Assembly (NCBI GenBank): GCA_003116875.1
Contig: BCKT01000009.1
Span: 930,001 to 994,000 of the forward strand
DNA from: Takashimella koratensis
Taxonomy: Eukaryota; Basidiomycota; Tremellomycetes; Trichosporonales; Tetragoniomycetaceae
DNA: 64,000 bases
Direction: 5' to 3'
Numbering within the stretch: position 1 is the stretch's first letter; each line of letters starts with the position of its first letter. This document shows positions 39,343 through 49,453 of the stretch, piece after piece. The notes beneath the pieces were generated by a model. It had not been told where the DNA came from and did no database searches. It was given only the letters and a program-made list of their open reading frames with translations. The translations under genes and the position numbers were made by a program.

Positions 39343-39723
39343 GGCTTCAGCTCGTAACGCAGATGACTTGGGTTGAGGTTGGTAGCTGCAGTAATAGTAT
39401 GCAGGGTCTCAGATCAATGCCTGATGCTTCGTCCGCGCTCGAGAGTCGTCACGGTGTCGTTTGTCGTAGGGGGTTACGCGGGTAACGATACTGCCTCCTT
39501 GTGTTGTTCTCCCCGTGAAGATCCGAAACTGAGGAGTCGCGTGAGGTCTGCACCAAGGCTGCGTCCTGGAAGCAAGCTGAGGGGGTGTAGGAGGGTGTAG
39601 GTGATGACTGCTGCTAATGTTGTGGGTTGGGGTCAAGTGGTGAAGGTGCGTCGTGGTTGACGCGAAGGACATGCATGGGTAACAGCCGTACATTAAATAC
39701 TCCGCCCCTTTATTTGCCTGTGA
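39343..39723. other. Intergenic, APM1 promoter
   Basis: About 380 bases holding the APM1 promoter (minus strand) and the 3' region of the small ORF beyond. No gene recognised. Confidence 0.55.
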
Positions 39724-40215
39724 CTACCGGACGTTGGTAGAGGGGTACACTCGTCTAACCTCAGCGTCTGCCGCCGTCGTCCACTGCTCGGTATCCCATA
39801 CTAATTCCACAAACGCGCCCCCGTTGCTGTAGAACACGCCCCCGATAACTTTCAACGAGAGCGTCGGGTATCTGTCGAAAGTGGTTCCAAAGAAATGCGT
39901 AGTCTCACCCCAGTCAAACTCATTTTCACTCAATTCTTTGCCCCTAGTCATCGTCATCTCGTTGGGGTCGCTGCTAGCGAGCCACTTCGAGAAGTCGCTG
40001 GCGACCTTGAATACTGCTCTCGCATGTTGTTGAGAGGTGTCCATGCTGTTGCCGCGAGACGTAAACGTCATCTTGAACTGTTTGGATTCTTCGTCCACCG
40101 TGAACAGATGCGGTCCGGTCGCTGCAGGTATGTCGGTCGGTGCTTCAGTGGCGGGGAGTGTTTCACTGCCGTCGGGCTTGCTCATGATTGGTGACAACTT
40201 GAGACAACTATCCAC
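39724..40215 (-). CDS. Small hypothetical protein, intronless
   Basis: Single-exon ORF of 163 codons from the ATG at 40215, or 153 from the internal ATG at 40185 (MSKPDGSETLPATE), which looks the more natural start. Visible features: an acidic/Thr-Pro leader, then a mixed alpha/beta-looking body (HLFTVDEESKQFKMTF, ARAVFKVASDFSKWLASS, FFGTTFDRYPTLSLKVIGGV, AFVELVWDTEQW). No signal peptide, membrane segment or family motif is recognised. It lacks introns, unlike almost every neighbour. It lies in a gene-poor stretch beside another orphan ORF, so it may be a lineage-specific or young gene. Coding status is moderately supported by length and plausible composition only. Confidence 0.5.
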   Translation of the reverse strand: MDSCLKLSPIMSKPDGSETLPATEAPTDIPAATGPHLFTVDEESKQFKMTFTSRGNSMDTSQQHARAVFKVASDFSKWLASSDPNEMTMTRGKELSENEFDWGETTHFFGTTFDRYPTLSLKVIGGVFYSNGGAFVELVWDTEQWTTAADAEVRRVYPSTNVR

Positions 40216-40942
40216 TGGTATTCAAAGCTGGTGATCAAGGTGGTTCGTGTGAGGAAAACAAACGTGAAATGATGATGGACTGTGGACTCCACGGGGCAGT
40301 AGTATCCTGCTGTCTCCTCTGAGCGTGAGCCGTGGAGCCGTGAGCCCGAGTTTAACAAAGGATCGAACATCAGAGTTCCTTTGGGGAGGATAGCCCCGAT
40401 GAACAGTGGCAATTCGCCGGAAAGGGATATACGAAGATAACCCCAGAGCCGCCGAACGACTCCATGAGTCTGCTTAACAAACGAGGTTATCGTTGTTGTG
40501 TAGGCAACTCAGACCTCTCCCATGATACAGTTGACTAAACACAATAAGAAAACAATGGATAGAGATCAGCTACTTCACTCTCCCTTCTCATGTTAAGGCT
40601 CGACAGATCAGCAACAATTCGTGACTCTCACTCAGAATAGATGTCGCAGACCGACCAAGTCCGATGTGCGGGCGTCTAGTATCCCAGAGGCGCGAGTTGT
40701 CAGATCTGTAATGTCATTACCGCCAGGATTTGGACGATAGACTCTCTTTCAACACATTTTAGCTGCTATTTGTGCATCAATCAGCTCATTCGAAATTCAT
40801 CTCAGAGTTTACGGAGCCCCTCTACCCACACCTTCTTCCCTCCCGCCTCACTGTCCCAAGATCATTAGATGGAGCCGTGCGTGAGCGTCGACTCGTAAAA
40901 AAAATAACCGAGTGTCGGTCATTGGTAGTCAACACGTCATTG
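40216..40942. other. Intergenic between two orphan ORFs
   Basis: About 730 bases with no gene recognised on either strand. Confidence 0.5.
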
Positions 40943-41401
40943 TTATTTGTTGGTGATCGCACTGTCAATGAAGATGTTTGCCCCATTGACGCTCGTCTTG
41001 TTCAAAGTCGTTGACCCTAGAGTGGTCCGACAATTCTTGTAATACTGTAGAGGGAGGATGTAACATTTGACCTCATCCCATTCTTGATGACCCGAGGCCA
41101 AGGTCGAAAGCACAGACTGGATGGTTCCTCCAGCTCCTGTACACCTTTCCCGATCATTGTTGTCGGCACACTGGCAGGTGCTACTAGGCGCATCTGCCTT
41201 ATTCGCAGCGTCGGCGTCGTTGAGACTATTAAGGTTATCCGAGAACGCGGTTAACGCCGAATGAGAAGTTGAATTGCCATTTCCCAAGCTGAAAAATCGA
41301 AATTCGTGGTGAGCGCCCGGGCGATCAGAGATTGTATATCCCACGACGATCGATGACTTGGCAAATGCCGACGGACGGGAGTTGATATGCTGAAAGTGCA
41401 T
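40943..41401 (-). CDS. Small hypothetical cysteine-containing protein, intronless
   Basis: Single-exon ORF of 152 codons beginning MHFQHINSRPSAFAKS. It contains six cysteines (CQC, ERC, VKC, KNC and spacing around them) clustered in the second half, two N-glycosylation-like sites (NST, NKT) and an Asn/Ser/Ala-rich centre. No signal peptide is seen at this start, so a secreted role would need an upstream exon. No family is recognised. Like the ORF at 39724-40215 it is intronless in an intron-rich genome. It could be a real orphan gene, a fragment of a decayed gene, or chance. Confidence 0.4.
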   Translation of the reverse strand: MHFQHINSRPSAFAKSSIVVGYTISDRPGAHHEFRFFSLGNGNSTSHSALTAFSDNLNSLNDADAANKADAPSSTCQCADNNDRERCTGAGGTIQSVLSTLASGHQEWDEVKCYILPLQYYKNCRTTLGSTTLNKTSVNGANIFIDSAITNK

Positions 41402-42582
41402 TGTAGAATGATATTCCTTTGACTGTAAGAAAGTGCTTTGTGCTCAATTGGCGGGGAGACGGTTAGGGGAACTAGACTGATCTCTTGCCGTTTATATAGG
41501 CCTTGACGACGGCAACCCTCGATTTGACCGATAACTAGACATTGGTCCAGACATTGGTTTCCCTTGTCTGCCTGCCTCCACTTCTATACCTCCACCGCAA
41601 GAGTCAATGGACCCCTCTTTTCGCAGTTCTCCTTGAAACGCGGGGAAGCTCAACCACTGTTGTCCCCCGCTCGACTGTTATCCAACTCCTGCTTTCTCAT
41701 AATCGCCAAAGTCGAAGGTTCCCTTCACCACTTCTCCAAGAACTCGTCAGAGTCTTCCCGCAATGGACAAAACATGATGACTTCTTTTCTCATCTTCCCT
41801 TGAAACACATGGAAGAAGAACGAATCCTGTTCTCCGAGCGTTCTAGACCTCTTGAACCCCAACAAAGGTGAAGGATTTCGGGGGTTTTTCTCATGTTCCC
41901 TTGAAACACATGGAAGACCAGCGAATACTGTTCTCCGAGTGTTCTAGACCTCTTGAACCCCAACAAACCAACAAAGGGGATAGATTTCGGGTTCGGTCTG
42001 GAGCAGTCTGAAGCTCACATTCCTTTTACCTACAATGACAAAGGGTTCTCAAACATCTCTGGTATCGAGCTTTCACTGATACCTGGCCAGCGGAGACGAT
42101 CATCGCTTGGTGTGAATCCTCGTCGCGTAGTGTGGACGAGCAGCGCGTCGAGCCTTGTGTTCCGCCTTCGAGATGGCCTGTCGGGGTGATGGTAGCAAGA
42201 CTTTTCGAGAAGTGGCAAATGTGCACCCAATAAAGTGAAGATCATTTTCGGTCACTATGTACGAATCGTTCATCTCGTCAATTGTCGTTGATCGTACAAA
42301 ACTACTTGGACATAATATCGTGTTCGGACACCCAAACCAACCCAGTACGTTTTCGCTTTTATCGCTTTCCCTTCTCTTCCTCTAAGCGCCCGCTTCTCCT
42401 CATTCTCTGTTATACAAGCACCCTCATCCAAAACTCGCGATACAGTAGAACTAGACACAGTATGAAAACAATCAAACGACATTTCAAAAAGGTTGCTTGC
42501 AACTTCTTCCCCTCGTACAGGTCCGTAAGAGGGCCTCTTGATTCAACCCAATGTTCTGGCGAGATGTGATAGCGCAACGCCG
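41402..42582. other. Gene-poor stretch with tandem duplication
   Basis: About 1.2 kb without a supported gene between the orphan ORF and the end of the RhoGAP gene. It contains the direct repeat described at 41784-41991. ORFs here are short and unconvincing. Confidence 0.55.
41784..41991 (+). repeat. Imperfect tandem duplication, two ~100-bp units
   Basis: Unit 1 (about 41784-41882) and unit 2 (about 41885-41991) share long identical blocks, including CCCTTGAAACACATGGAAGA, CTGTTCTCCGAG, GTTCTAGACCTCTTGAACCC and GATTTCGGG. They differ by scattered substitutions, and unit 2 has an extra ACCAACAAA-type insertion. The units are adjacent and in the same direction. Confidence 0.9.
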
Positions 42583-45329
42583 CTATGTCTCCTGAACGAC
42601 TCGCCTAAACCTTCCTGCGAAATGGGAAGCCGATTTCGTGGGCAATGTACTCCTCCTTGCTAACCCTGTTGCTCCTCCACTCCCTCCTGCTGATCCACTT
42701 CCGGTACTTATCCCGACTGAAGCCGCTGCTGCCGCTGCCTCTCCCTGCGCTGCTTTCTCCTCTCTCCTCGACCTAAGCGTCCTCGATCGACCCAAAAGCA
42801 GCCCCGGTCCTCTTTGTCGGGCTGGTAGACTCGCGCGCCGGCTCGATGCGCTGTTGGTGAGCATAACGTATCCGCCTTCGGGAGCTTCGTCGTCCGAGTC
42901 CGAGGGCTCGAACATCTCGTCCACCGGCGGAGGGCGTGGAGAGCGTGGACTCCTCGCCCCGCTGGGCATAGAAGACGAGCCGGGGATGGGGCTGGTCCGG
43001 GAGGTTTTCGAGTTTGCCGAGCTGGGACGAGGAGGGGCAGGGAGCAGGCTCGCTTCGATGGACGGGATAGCGGCCGTGGAACGCGCGGAGAGGCTCGGTG
43101 AGGTAGGTGAGGTTGGGCGGGGACAGGTTTCGTACATCCTGTACCCGGTGGTGTTGGGCTCGTCGTCGGAATCGGAGGGAACGATACAGTCGGCGTCCAC
43201 CCATTCGCTGGTGTCGACCGGCGCTGGGGGTGAGGACGGGCGCGATAGCGGAGAGAGGGGTGAAGAAGGCTGGAGAGGCGAGGTGCCGCGGGACGTGACA
43301 TCAGGTGAAGAGGCAGATTCTCCGGGGTCACGGTACTGGCTGAACGAAGCGGTGGGCGCAGCCAGCTCGCCAGAGGAGGGACCAGCGGTCTGGTTGACTT
43401 CCTCGACGGTAGAAGGGCCAGCCACGGCGTTCTCCGCTTCTTCCGTAGGCGATGTGGGTCCTTCGGCGGGCTTGACCGCTGATTTTGAGCGCGAACCGTG
43501 CTTTCTCCCTTTCTTGCGGGGCTGGTAAGGAAAGGCGCTCGTCAGTTTGATACGTACGCGACAAGGCACGCGCGGTGTGTTACCAAGGTGGAGAGAATCT
43601 AGTCACTCACAAACATGGTACCGTTGAGGAACCCCTCTTGGTGCTCGATAAGGAACGTCAAAACTGCAGTCGACTTCATTCGTTCAGTCGAAATGATGTC
43701 ACCCTCCGAGTTGCTCAAGATTCCCGGCTGGAAGACGACGGCGAGATCTGCGCGAGATTCCATCAGCATCGGTGCCTCTCTTACCCTTTATCTCGCGGGT
43801 GCAATAAAGCTCGAGCCAAGAAAGGGGAGTGTGCCGCTTGTCGCCTGGAGATAAGGGGAGGCAAAGACAACTCACTCGACGCGTCCATCTTGTTCTTTTC
43901 CGAGCGCTTGGCGAACATGTTCAGCAAGTCGAGAACGTAGAGGAGTAAATGCTGGTTGACCAGCGGCATGGATTTCACCAGCGCTCGAAACTTCTCCACT
44001 GCTTCGTCGACAGATAAGACGGGTCCATCGGTCGAGGCAGCTCCGGCGTCGGGTAAGACGGAGCGGAACTAAACGTTGTTGCGAAAAAAAGGGGAGGGGT
44101 CAGCTCAATTCCCAAAGTTTAAATTCATGGGTCGCAGCAGATGACTTGGGCCAGATTTAAACTCAAAAACCCAAGATGCGATTTTCAAAAGCCACATGAT
44201 CATGTGCTCTTGGGCTTCCCCTCACGACGGCTGCTCCTTCTCGCCTCCTGCTCGGACATTCCAACGAACCGAAACACCGGGAGACAGAGAGAGAGTCGAA
44301 ACTCACCGAGTGGTAGTACTCTGGTGGAATGAGGGGGCTGGGCATGAGCGTGAGGAATCTGCTCGACGCGTTAGTCAGACGACACGTGAAACGAGGCAGG
44401 TAGTGAGGATGGTGAGGAGACGCACCGCCTGAAGATGGTCGCGATGTCGTGTGAGGTGTACTGGTTGTACGGGGCTTGGTCCCACTCGATGTCCTTGCCA
44501 AACTGTGAGCAGACGTCAGCGAGAAGGTTCGGGAAGAGAAGCTGGGTTGTGCCATGAGACGCGCGGCAAGACGCACCCTTGGCGGCGTGTCAAAGATCTC
44601 CTGAAGCTCTTTCGTGCGCTTCTCAGATCCCGAGACGCGGAAGACTCCCTCGATCTCCAGCGCGGTGTTCTTGAGCCTGAGCCCAGTCTTGGCCACGACC
44701 AATGGGATGTAGCTGCGATGAAACCGAGTCAGCTTGGCCTACGGCTATGATTGCACCCGAGTGGGCCAAGGAGCAAGCTGCGAGCACGAGAGCTCAGGAC
44801 TGCGCGCTGTGCCCTGGGACGTGTGGATGAGGGAATTACAAGGAGATGTAGATCACCCTTGCGAAGGGATTGGCCACCCCACTTACCCGTAGACGTACAG
44901 CTGGTTCTCCGGCCCACCTGTCGAGATTTCCGCAGCAGCGACCTGTATCGCTCGTTCCAGGCTGGCACCGAAGACGTTCCTCTCTCCCTGAGTTGGGGGC
45001 AGGTATGTCCCTGCTCGTGGTCGACGGCCGTTCTGCGAGTTGGACTGGGAGGACGACTGCCTGTTTTGGAAGTTGGACCACCATGCGCGGAGGCCCTGGG
45101 TGTTCTGGCGCCGCTCGCCGCCGCCGCTACTCGCGCTGCCCGAGGACCGGACCTGGAAGAGGCCCGGAGGCGCGAGAGAGAGCGGACCGCCGCCCCGCGC
45201 GGAAGTGGACGGGGACGGGTCGGTGATGTATCCTGGAGAAGTGCCGGCGTCGCCAGGGATGTAGGTAGCGGCGCTCGGGTAGGCAACGCGTCCCTGCGGA
45301 GGGTTGGGGGAGGGCCTTGTGGACACCAT
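42583..45329 (-). CDS. RhoGAP, SAC7/BAG7 type
   Basis: GTPase-activating protein for Rho-family GTPases, probably Rho1 by analogy with yeast Sac7/Bag7 (cell-wall integrity and actin). It begins MVSTRPSPNPPQGR, has a disordered Ser/Gly-rich N-terminus, then NVFGASLERAIQVAAAEIS, ENQLYVYG and YIPLVVAKTGLRLKNTALEIEG. The catalytic arginine finger lies in GVFRVSGSEKRTKELQEIF. Later exons give FGKDIEWDQAPYNQYTSHD, FLTLMPSPLIPPEYY, FRALVKSMPLVNQHLLLYVLDLLNMFAKRSEKNKM, DLAVVFQPGIL and TAVLTFLIEHQE, the standard RhoGAP order. A ~330-residue Pro/Ser/Arg-rich C-terminal tail contains a repeated PSDSDDE motif (IVPSDSDDEPNTTGYRMYE and FEPSDSDDEAPEGGYVML), a possible docking or phosphorylation element. Domain call secure; GTPase target inferred. 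Confidence 0.92.
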
Positions 45330-46981
45330 TGTACGTGCGTAGGTGCGGACGAGCGAGCGAAGTAGAGGTTGGGATTAGGAGGAAGGAAGATGCGATGGGC
45401 GATGCGGTGCGGCGATTAGCAGCGGAGTGAGATAAGAGGTGAATGCGATGTTGATGGGGGATGTGGTCGCGATGGGCGATGAGCAAGGTGCGATGGGAAC
45501 GACGCCAAGGTCGGTCGTCGTTGGTAAAGGGGTCGCGTAACGGGCTGTGAGAAGGGTCCGGTAGGACAAAGGTGGAGACGAGCAACGAAAGGATCCAGGT
45601 GGGTGGGGGTAGTGGATGGAAATGTATAGAGAGAGAGAGAGAGAGAAAGAGAGAGAAAAGATGAAAATGGGTGAGGATGTGGAGAGGGGAGGAAAGTTGA
45701 GAGGAACGAAATAGAGTTGGATGGGGAATAGACGCAGAGGTATGCGATGGATGGGTGCAATGTAGAGGTGTCGTGGTCAATCCGTCGTGGGATTTTGAGG
45801 CGGTGTTCAACAATGTCGGTCGGAACTTGTGCGGGGGTCACTGGGCCGGGGGGTTTGGGACGGACACGAGGATGGCTGATGATGATGGTGATGGGGGTGA
45901 TGATGATGGGAGGACGTGCACGAGAGACGAGTTGATGACGACCGAGTGAGTCGTGCGCGTCCACGTCGATGTAATGTAATGTACGATGGGTCGTAGGTTG
46001 GGTCCAAGGTAGGGTCGTGATCCTCGGTAATTGTAGCGGGGCCAGTGGGGTCGGTGCGGTGCGATGTGCTCGGGCTGAACCTGGACCTGAACGTGGGTAC
46101 TGGTAGATGATCCTTGGATACGGATGGTGAGGGTTGAGGGTCGAGGGGTGAGGGGGGGAAGGGGTATGGATGTGATGGTGCCAGTATCGATTGCAGACTG
46201 CGGGGGGTCGATGATCAAGGCGGCGGCGGGGGTGGGGAGGGGGAGTAGGGAGTGGGCAGTGGGGAGTGGGAGGAGTGAAAGATGCCCCTAGTCAATCGTA
46301 ATGGTCTCGTAAATTGTACTTTACTTGCGGCTATGAGAATCTCATTATGCGTCGACCGAGGCTGGACCCGTGGTCGGTAGGGGAGGGGTAATGCAGCTAG
46401 CCCAGGGTTAGCGCAGGCTAAGAGCAAAGCTTGTACCTAGTCGACCGTTGACCGTTGACATCTGCCTACAGACAAAGGTCACAGCAAGGCAGATGCAGCT
46501 ACCGTACCGTTCCAGTACAACGTCAGGGCCCAGGGTAAATCCATACCGATTTTTCTCAGGATCGGGATCGAGGAACAATCTCCGACGCACACACACACAT
46601 ACACACGCAGACACATGCCGAGTGGCGCGAATGACACTCTCGGTCGGGTCGTCGGTAGTTGTGGAGCGAGAGCGGGAGCCTGAATTTATCATGACGGTTG
46701 ATTGCTCTTTCCTCTTCTGTCCTGTCCCCGTCTCTGACTCCCTTCTCATTGGAGGCTGCGAATGGCGCATGTTCATGCACAGATCTCTAGTCTCCACGTG
46801 CACCCCAGTCCCCTCTTTGCTAGGAATATGTGAGACCCCGTTGGGTACTCAGCAGCACAGCACAACATCCACATGAACTGAATACCTCATTCAACCATAT
46901 CCAACCTCAACTTCGATCTCAAGAGCATAGATGCATACAATGTCACCAATCACTCTGTACACCCCTTCTTGCCATCTCCAC
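45330..46981. other. Long intergenic region upstream of the RhoGAP gene
   Basis: About 1.65 kb between two minus-strand genes. It holds the RhoGAP promoter/leader and the TRM82 3' UTR. Simple sequence: (GA)n at about 45627-45660, TGATGATGG-type repeats at 45875-45905 and CA repeats near 46585-46615. No gene or RNA recognised, though the length leaves room for a noncoding transcript. Confidence 0.55.
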
Positions 46982-48946
46982 CTACTTCTCAGCACTCTCT
47001 GCTTCTCCCTCCTCAACAACCGACTTTTCTGTTTCCTCCCCTCTCGCCTCTGCCTCCTCCTCTCTCGCTTGCTTGGCAATCAACTTTCTCTTCTTCCTCG
47101 ACAACAGATGCCCTCCTACATCCACGCCTTGAGACTTCAACCTCCCCAATGCTCTAACTCCCATCTTACTCATCTCCTCGGCAGTCGGGACTTTCTTCTC
47201 CTCTCCTGACCCCACCGCCGACGCACTTGGTGACGCTACGCCTTCCGTTGGTGTGGCGGGAGCTGGCGTTCCTCCACCCGCTGCTGCGTCCTCGTCGTCT
47301 TCCTCCATTCCTAACCAGCGTGGGTACAGCGTCAAGTCCGAGTAAAGGTTCAGGCCCGCCACAGTTACTGGTTCCGCCGCGACCGTGGGTACAGAAACGA
47401 CTGTTTCGTTCAGGAAGGATGACAACGGCGAGTCAGGAACAGCTTCGATAGACCCGCCAGCGCCGAGCTGGACGGTGATTAACAGCTGACCGAGGTCGTG
47501 CACTTGCGCCTCGGACAACTCGGGCGCGGTCGGTTTGGAAGCGTAGATAGCATTGTTTTTGAGGACCCCCCATGCCGTGTCGAGAGCGACGAGGAAGCGA
47601 CCGGGCTGGTGAGGGACGGGGGTGAATCCGAGCACGGGGTGAGAGACAGGTAAGGTGTGGATTTGAGCAGTCGACACGTCGGCGAGGTCTTTCATTGCGA
47701 ACGCATGTACCGCAGCGGCCCTAAGCACGGATCAGCTTCAACCGATCCGATCCCCATTAAACCCTATCACTTACCCCTGAGAGAAAAACAAAACCACCGT
47801 CTCGTCCCCTACTTGCACCGAGTCAATCGCCTGAACACAGACCCCTTGTCCGTGGGGCATGATAAACCCTTCTGGAGCAACATACCACGCTTCGTTTGTC
47901 GGGTCGTCCGACGGTGCAAATTTAGACACCGGCTGTTTTCGCTTTTTCTGTTTGCGCGGGGCTGTACGGACTCGGCGGTGAGGGAGGATCGAGGGCCAGA
48001 TGTCGAGAGATGAGAGGAGAGTACCGGTCGTCCAGTCCCATACACAAAGAGAGGGTTCGCCGCCCGCGCTGAGAAGGAGGGACGGGTGAGACGCGGGAAT
48101 GTGGATCGCGGAGGTGAAACTGGGGAACAGTCAGTCAAAGCTTTGTGCGGACACAACGAGTCGAACGGGTATATGAAGAGAAAAGAGGGGCAAGGAAGGA
48201 ACCGTGTCTAAGGCTCACCCTTCTGGGAGGAACATGAATCGCTCAATGACATAGCTCTGAGGGTACCGGCTGACCCGAATATGTTCGTCCCTATCCGCGG
48301 TGATTATATGCTTCCCATCGGGAGTGACGAGATGTGACGCAATCACAGAGACATGTCCTGGGAAATCATCAGCATCTGAAAGGGTTTCACACAAGGCTAA
48401 AGCCAGACTTACCGAGCAAGAGGTCGGCTTCGGGATTTTGCGTCGGGTCAGTCTGTAGCACAAACGACTGTATTGGTTCTCCGACAATCTCCCGGGGTTC
48501 TAAAGGGTAGCTATAGACGTCTCCTGTCTTGTCTGTAAGAAGGATTGAGCCGTCGGGAGCAAACGAGAGACAAGCTACTTTCTTGACTGTTTTTCTGAAT
48601 GCCAAGTCAGCTATTGCCTCGGACTTCCGGGGACGGTCTCCGCTTATTCCAGGCGGCACTAGCAGACAGCCGGGATAAGAGCTCACCTTGTGCTTTTAAC
48701 AGTGAGTGACTCTCCAATGTCCCAGACTACAAGGGTCTTGTCTTCGGAAGAAGTGACAGCGAGCTTTCCATTGTCTGAGACGGCAAGGTTGCGAATAATC
48801 GAGGTAGGCGAGAGCGCTGTGGATGTTGACGCAGAGGAGGAAGGAAGGGCCGGATTGACGAGGTGAAGGGACGATGAAGAGGCCAGAAGAACGTGTGATG
48901 GGGTTGAAGCGAGTGCAAGGACCGGGTAAGGGATCGTGGGCGCCAT
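46982..48946 (-). CDS. TRM82: tRNA (guanine-N7) methyltransferase non-catalytic subunit TRM82 (WDR4)
   Basis: WD40 partner of Trm8, needed for m7G46 formation in tRNA. It begins [18 protein letters not shown] repeats include [46 protein letters not shown], then the family hallmark [43 protein letters not shown], cited here in its visible blocks. [32 protein letters not shown] follows, joined through two further introns. The C-terminal exon extends into a low-complexity tail with a basic [16 protein letters not shown] and a Glu-rich end EGEAESAEK, longer than in yeast. It is divergent from MCM2, with 507 bases between start codons. Confidence 0.93.
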
Positions 48947-48961
48947 GCTGGGCTAGGATGG

Positions 48962-48992
<31 letters not shown>

Positions 48993-49453
48993 GTGTAGCG
49001 TAGAGCCAAGGTGGATCTGGAAACGACCAAAATTCTTGAATTCATTCAACCAAAGGCGGTAAGTGTGGGGAGTGAATAGAGAGCAGCAGGTCTTTTGAGC
49101 ACACCGAAAAATGCTCCGTGGCACATTTTCCTCATATATGCGAATGTGCCTGAGCAACGCGTCGGACGCGTCTTTTCTTTGCCCTTTGCCCCTTTTCTCT
49201 AAACCCCGCCTGACCCTGCCCTCGCCTCTTGTCCCGTCCATTCACCATCTCCCATCTCCCATCTCCCATCTCCCATCTCTCTTCTTCTCATCCACCGCTG
49301 ACTCTGCTCATCTCCCCCCCGCCCCGCCCTGCTTTTCCTGAACATTTCATCTGACCACCCTCACTCAACTTTACTCGTTCATCTCATCTCATCTCTCATC
49401 CCATCCCATCTCTATCCCACTACTTCATCGTACTCAGCTGGTTCTGATATATC
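48947..49453. promoter_or_regulatory. Divergent promoter, TRM82 / MCM2
   Basis: 507 bases between divergent start codons. On the TRM82 side lies a GCTGTT/GTTGCT hexamer repeat (about 48961-48993). On the MCM2 side are paired ACGCGT boxes and pyrimidine-rich sequence with CCCATCT repeats (49245-49280) leading to the start. Confidence 0.65.
49157..49171. promoter_or_regulatory. Two ACGCGT boxes (MCB-like) upstream of MCM2
   Basis: ACGCGT occurs at 49157-49162 and again at 49166-49171, separated by three bases, about 285 bases upstream of the MCM2 ATG. ACGCGT is the Mlu I cell-cycle box bound by MBF at G1/S genes of fungi. Binding here is inferred from the motif, its duplication and the replication gene downstream. 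Confidence 0.7.

Noticed and set aside
45330..46981. Independent gene upstream of the RhoGAP
   Set aside because: Only short repeat-rich ORFs (His/Pro/Ser runs) with no supporting splice structure or motif.
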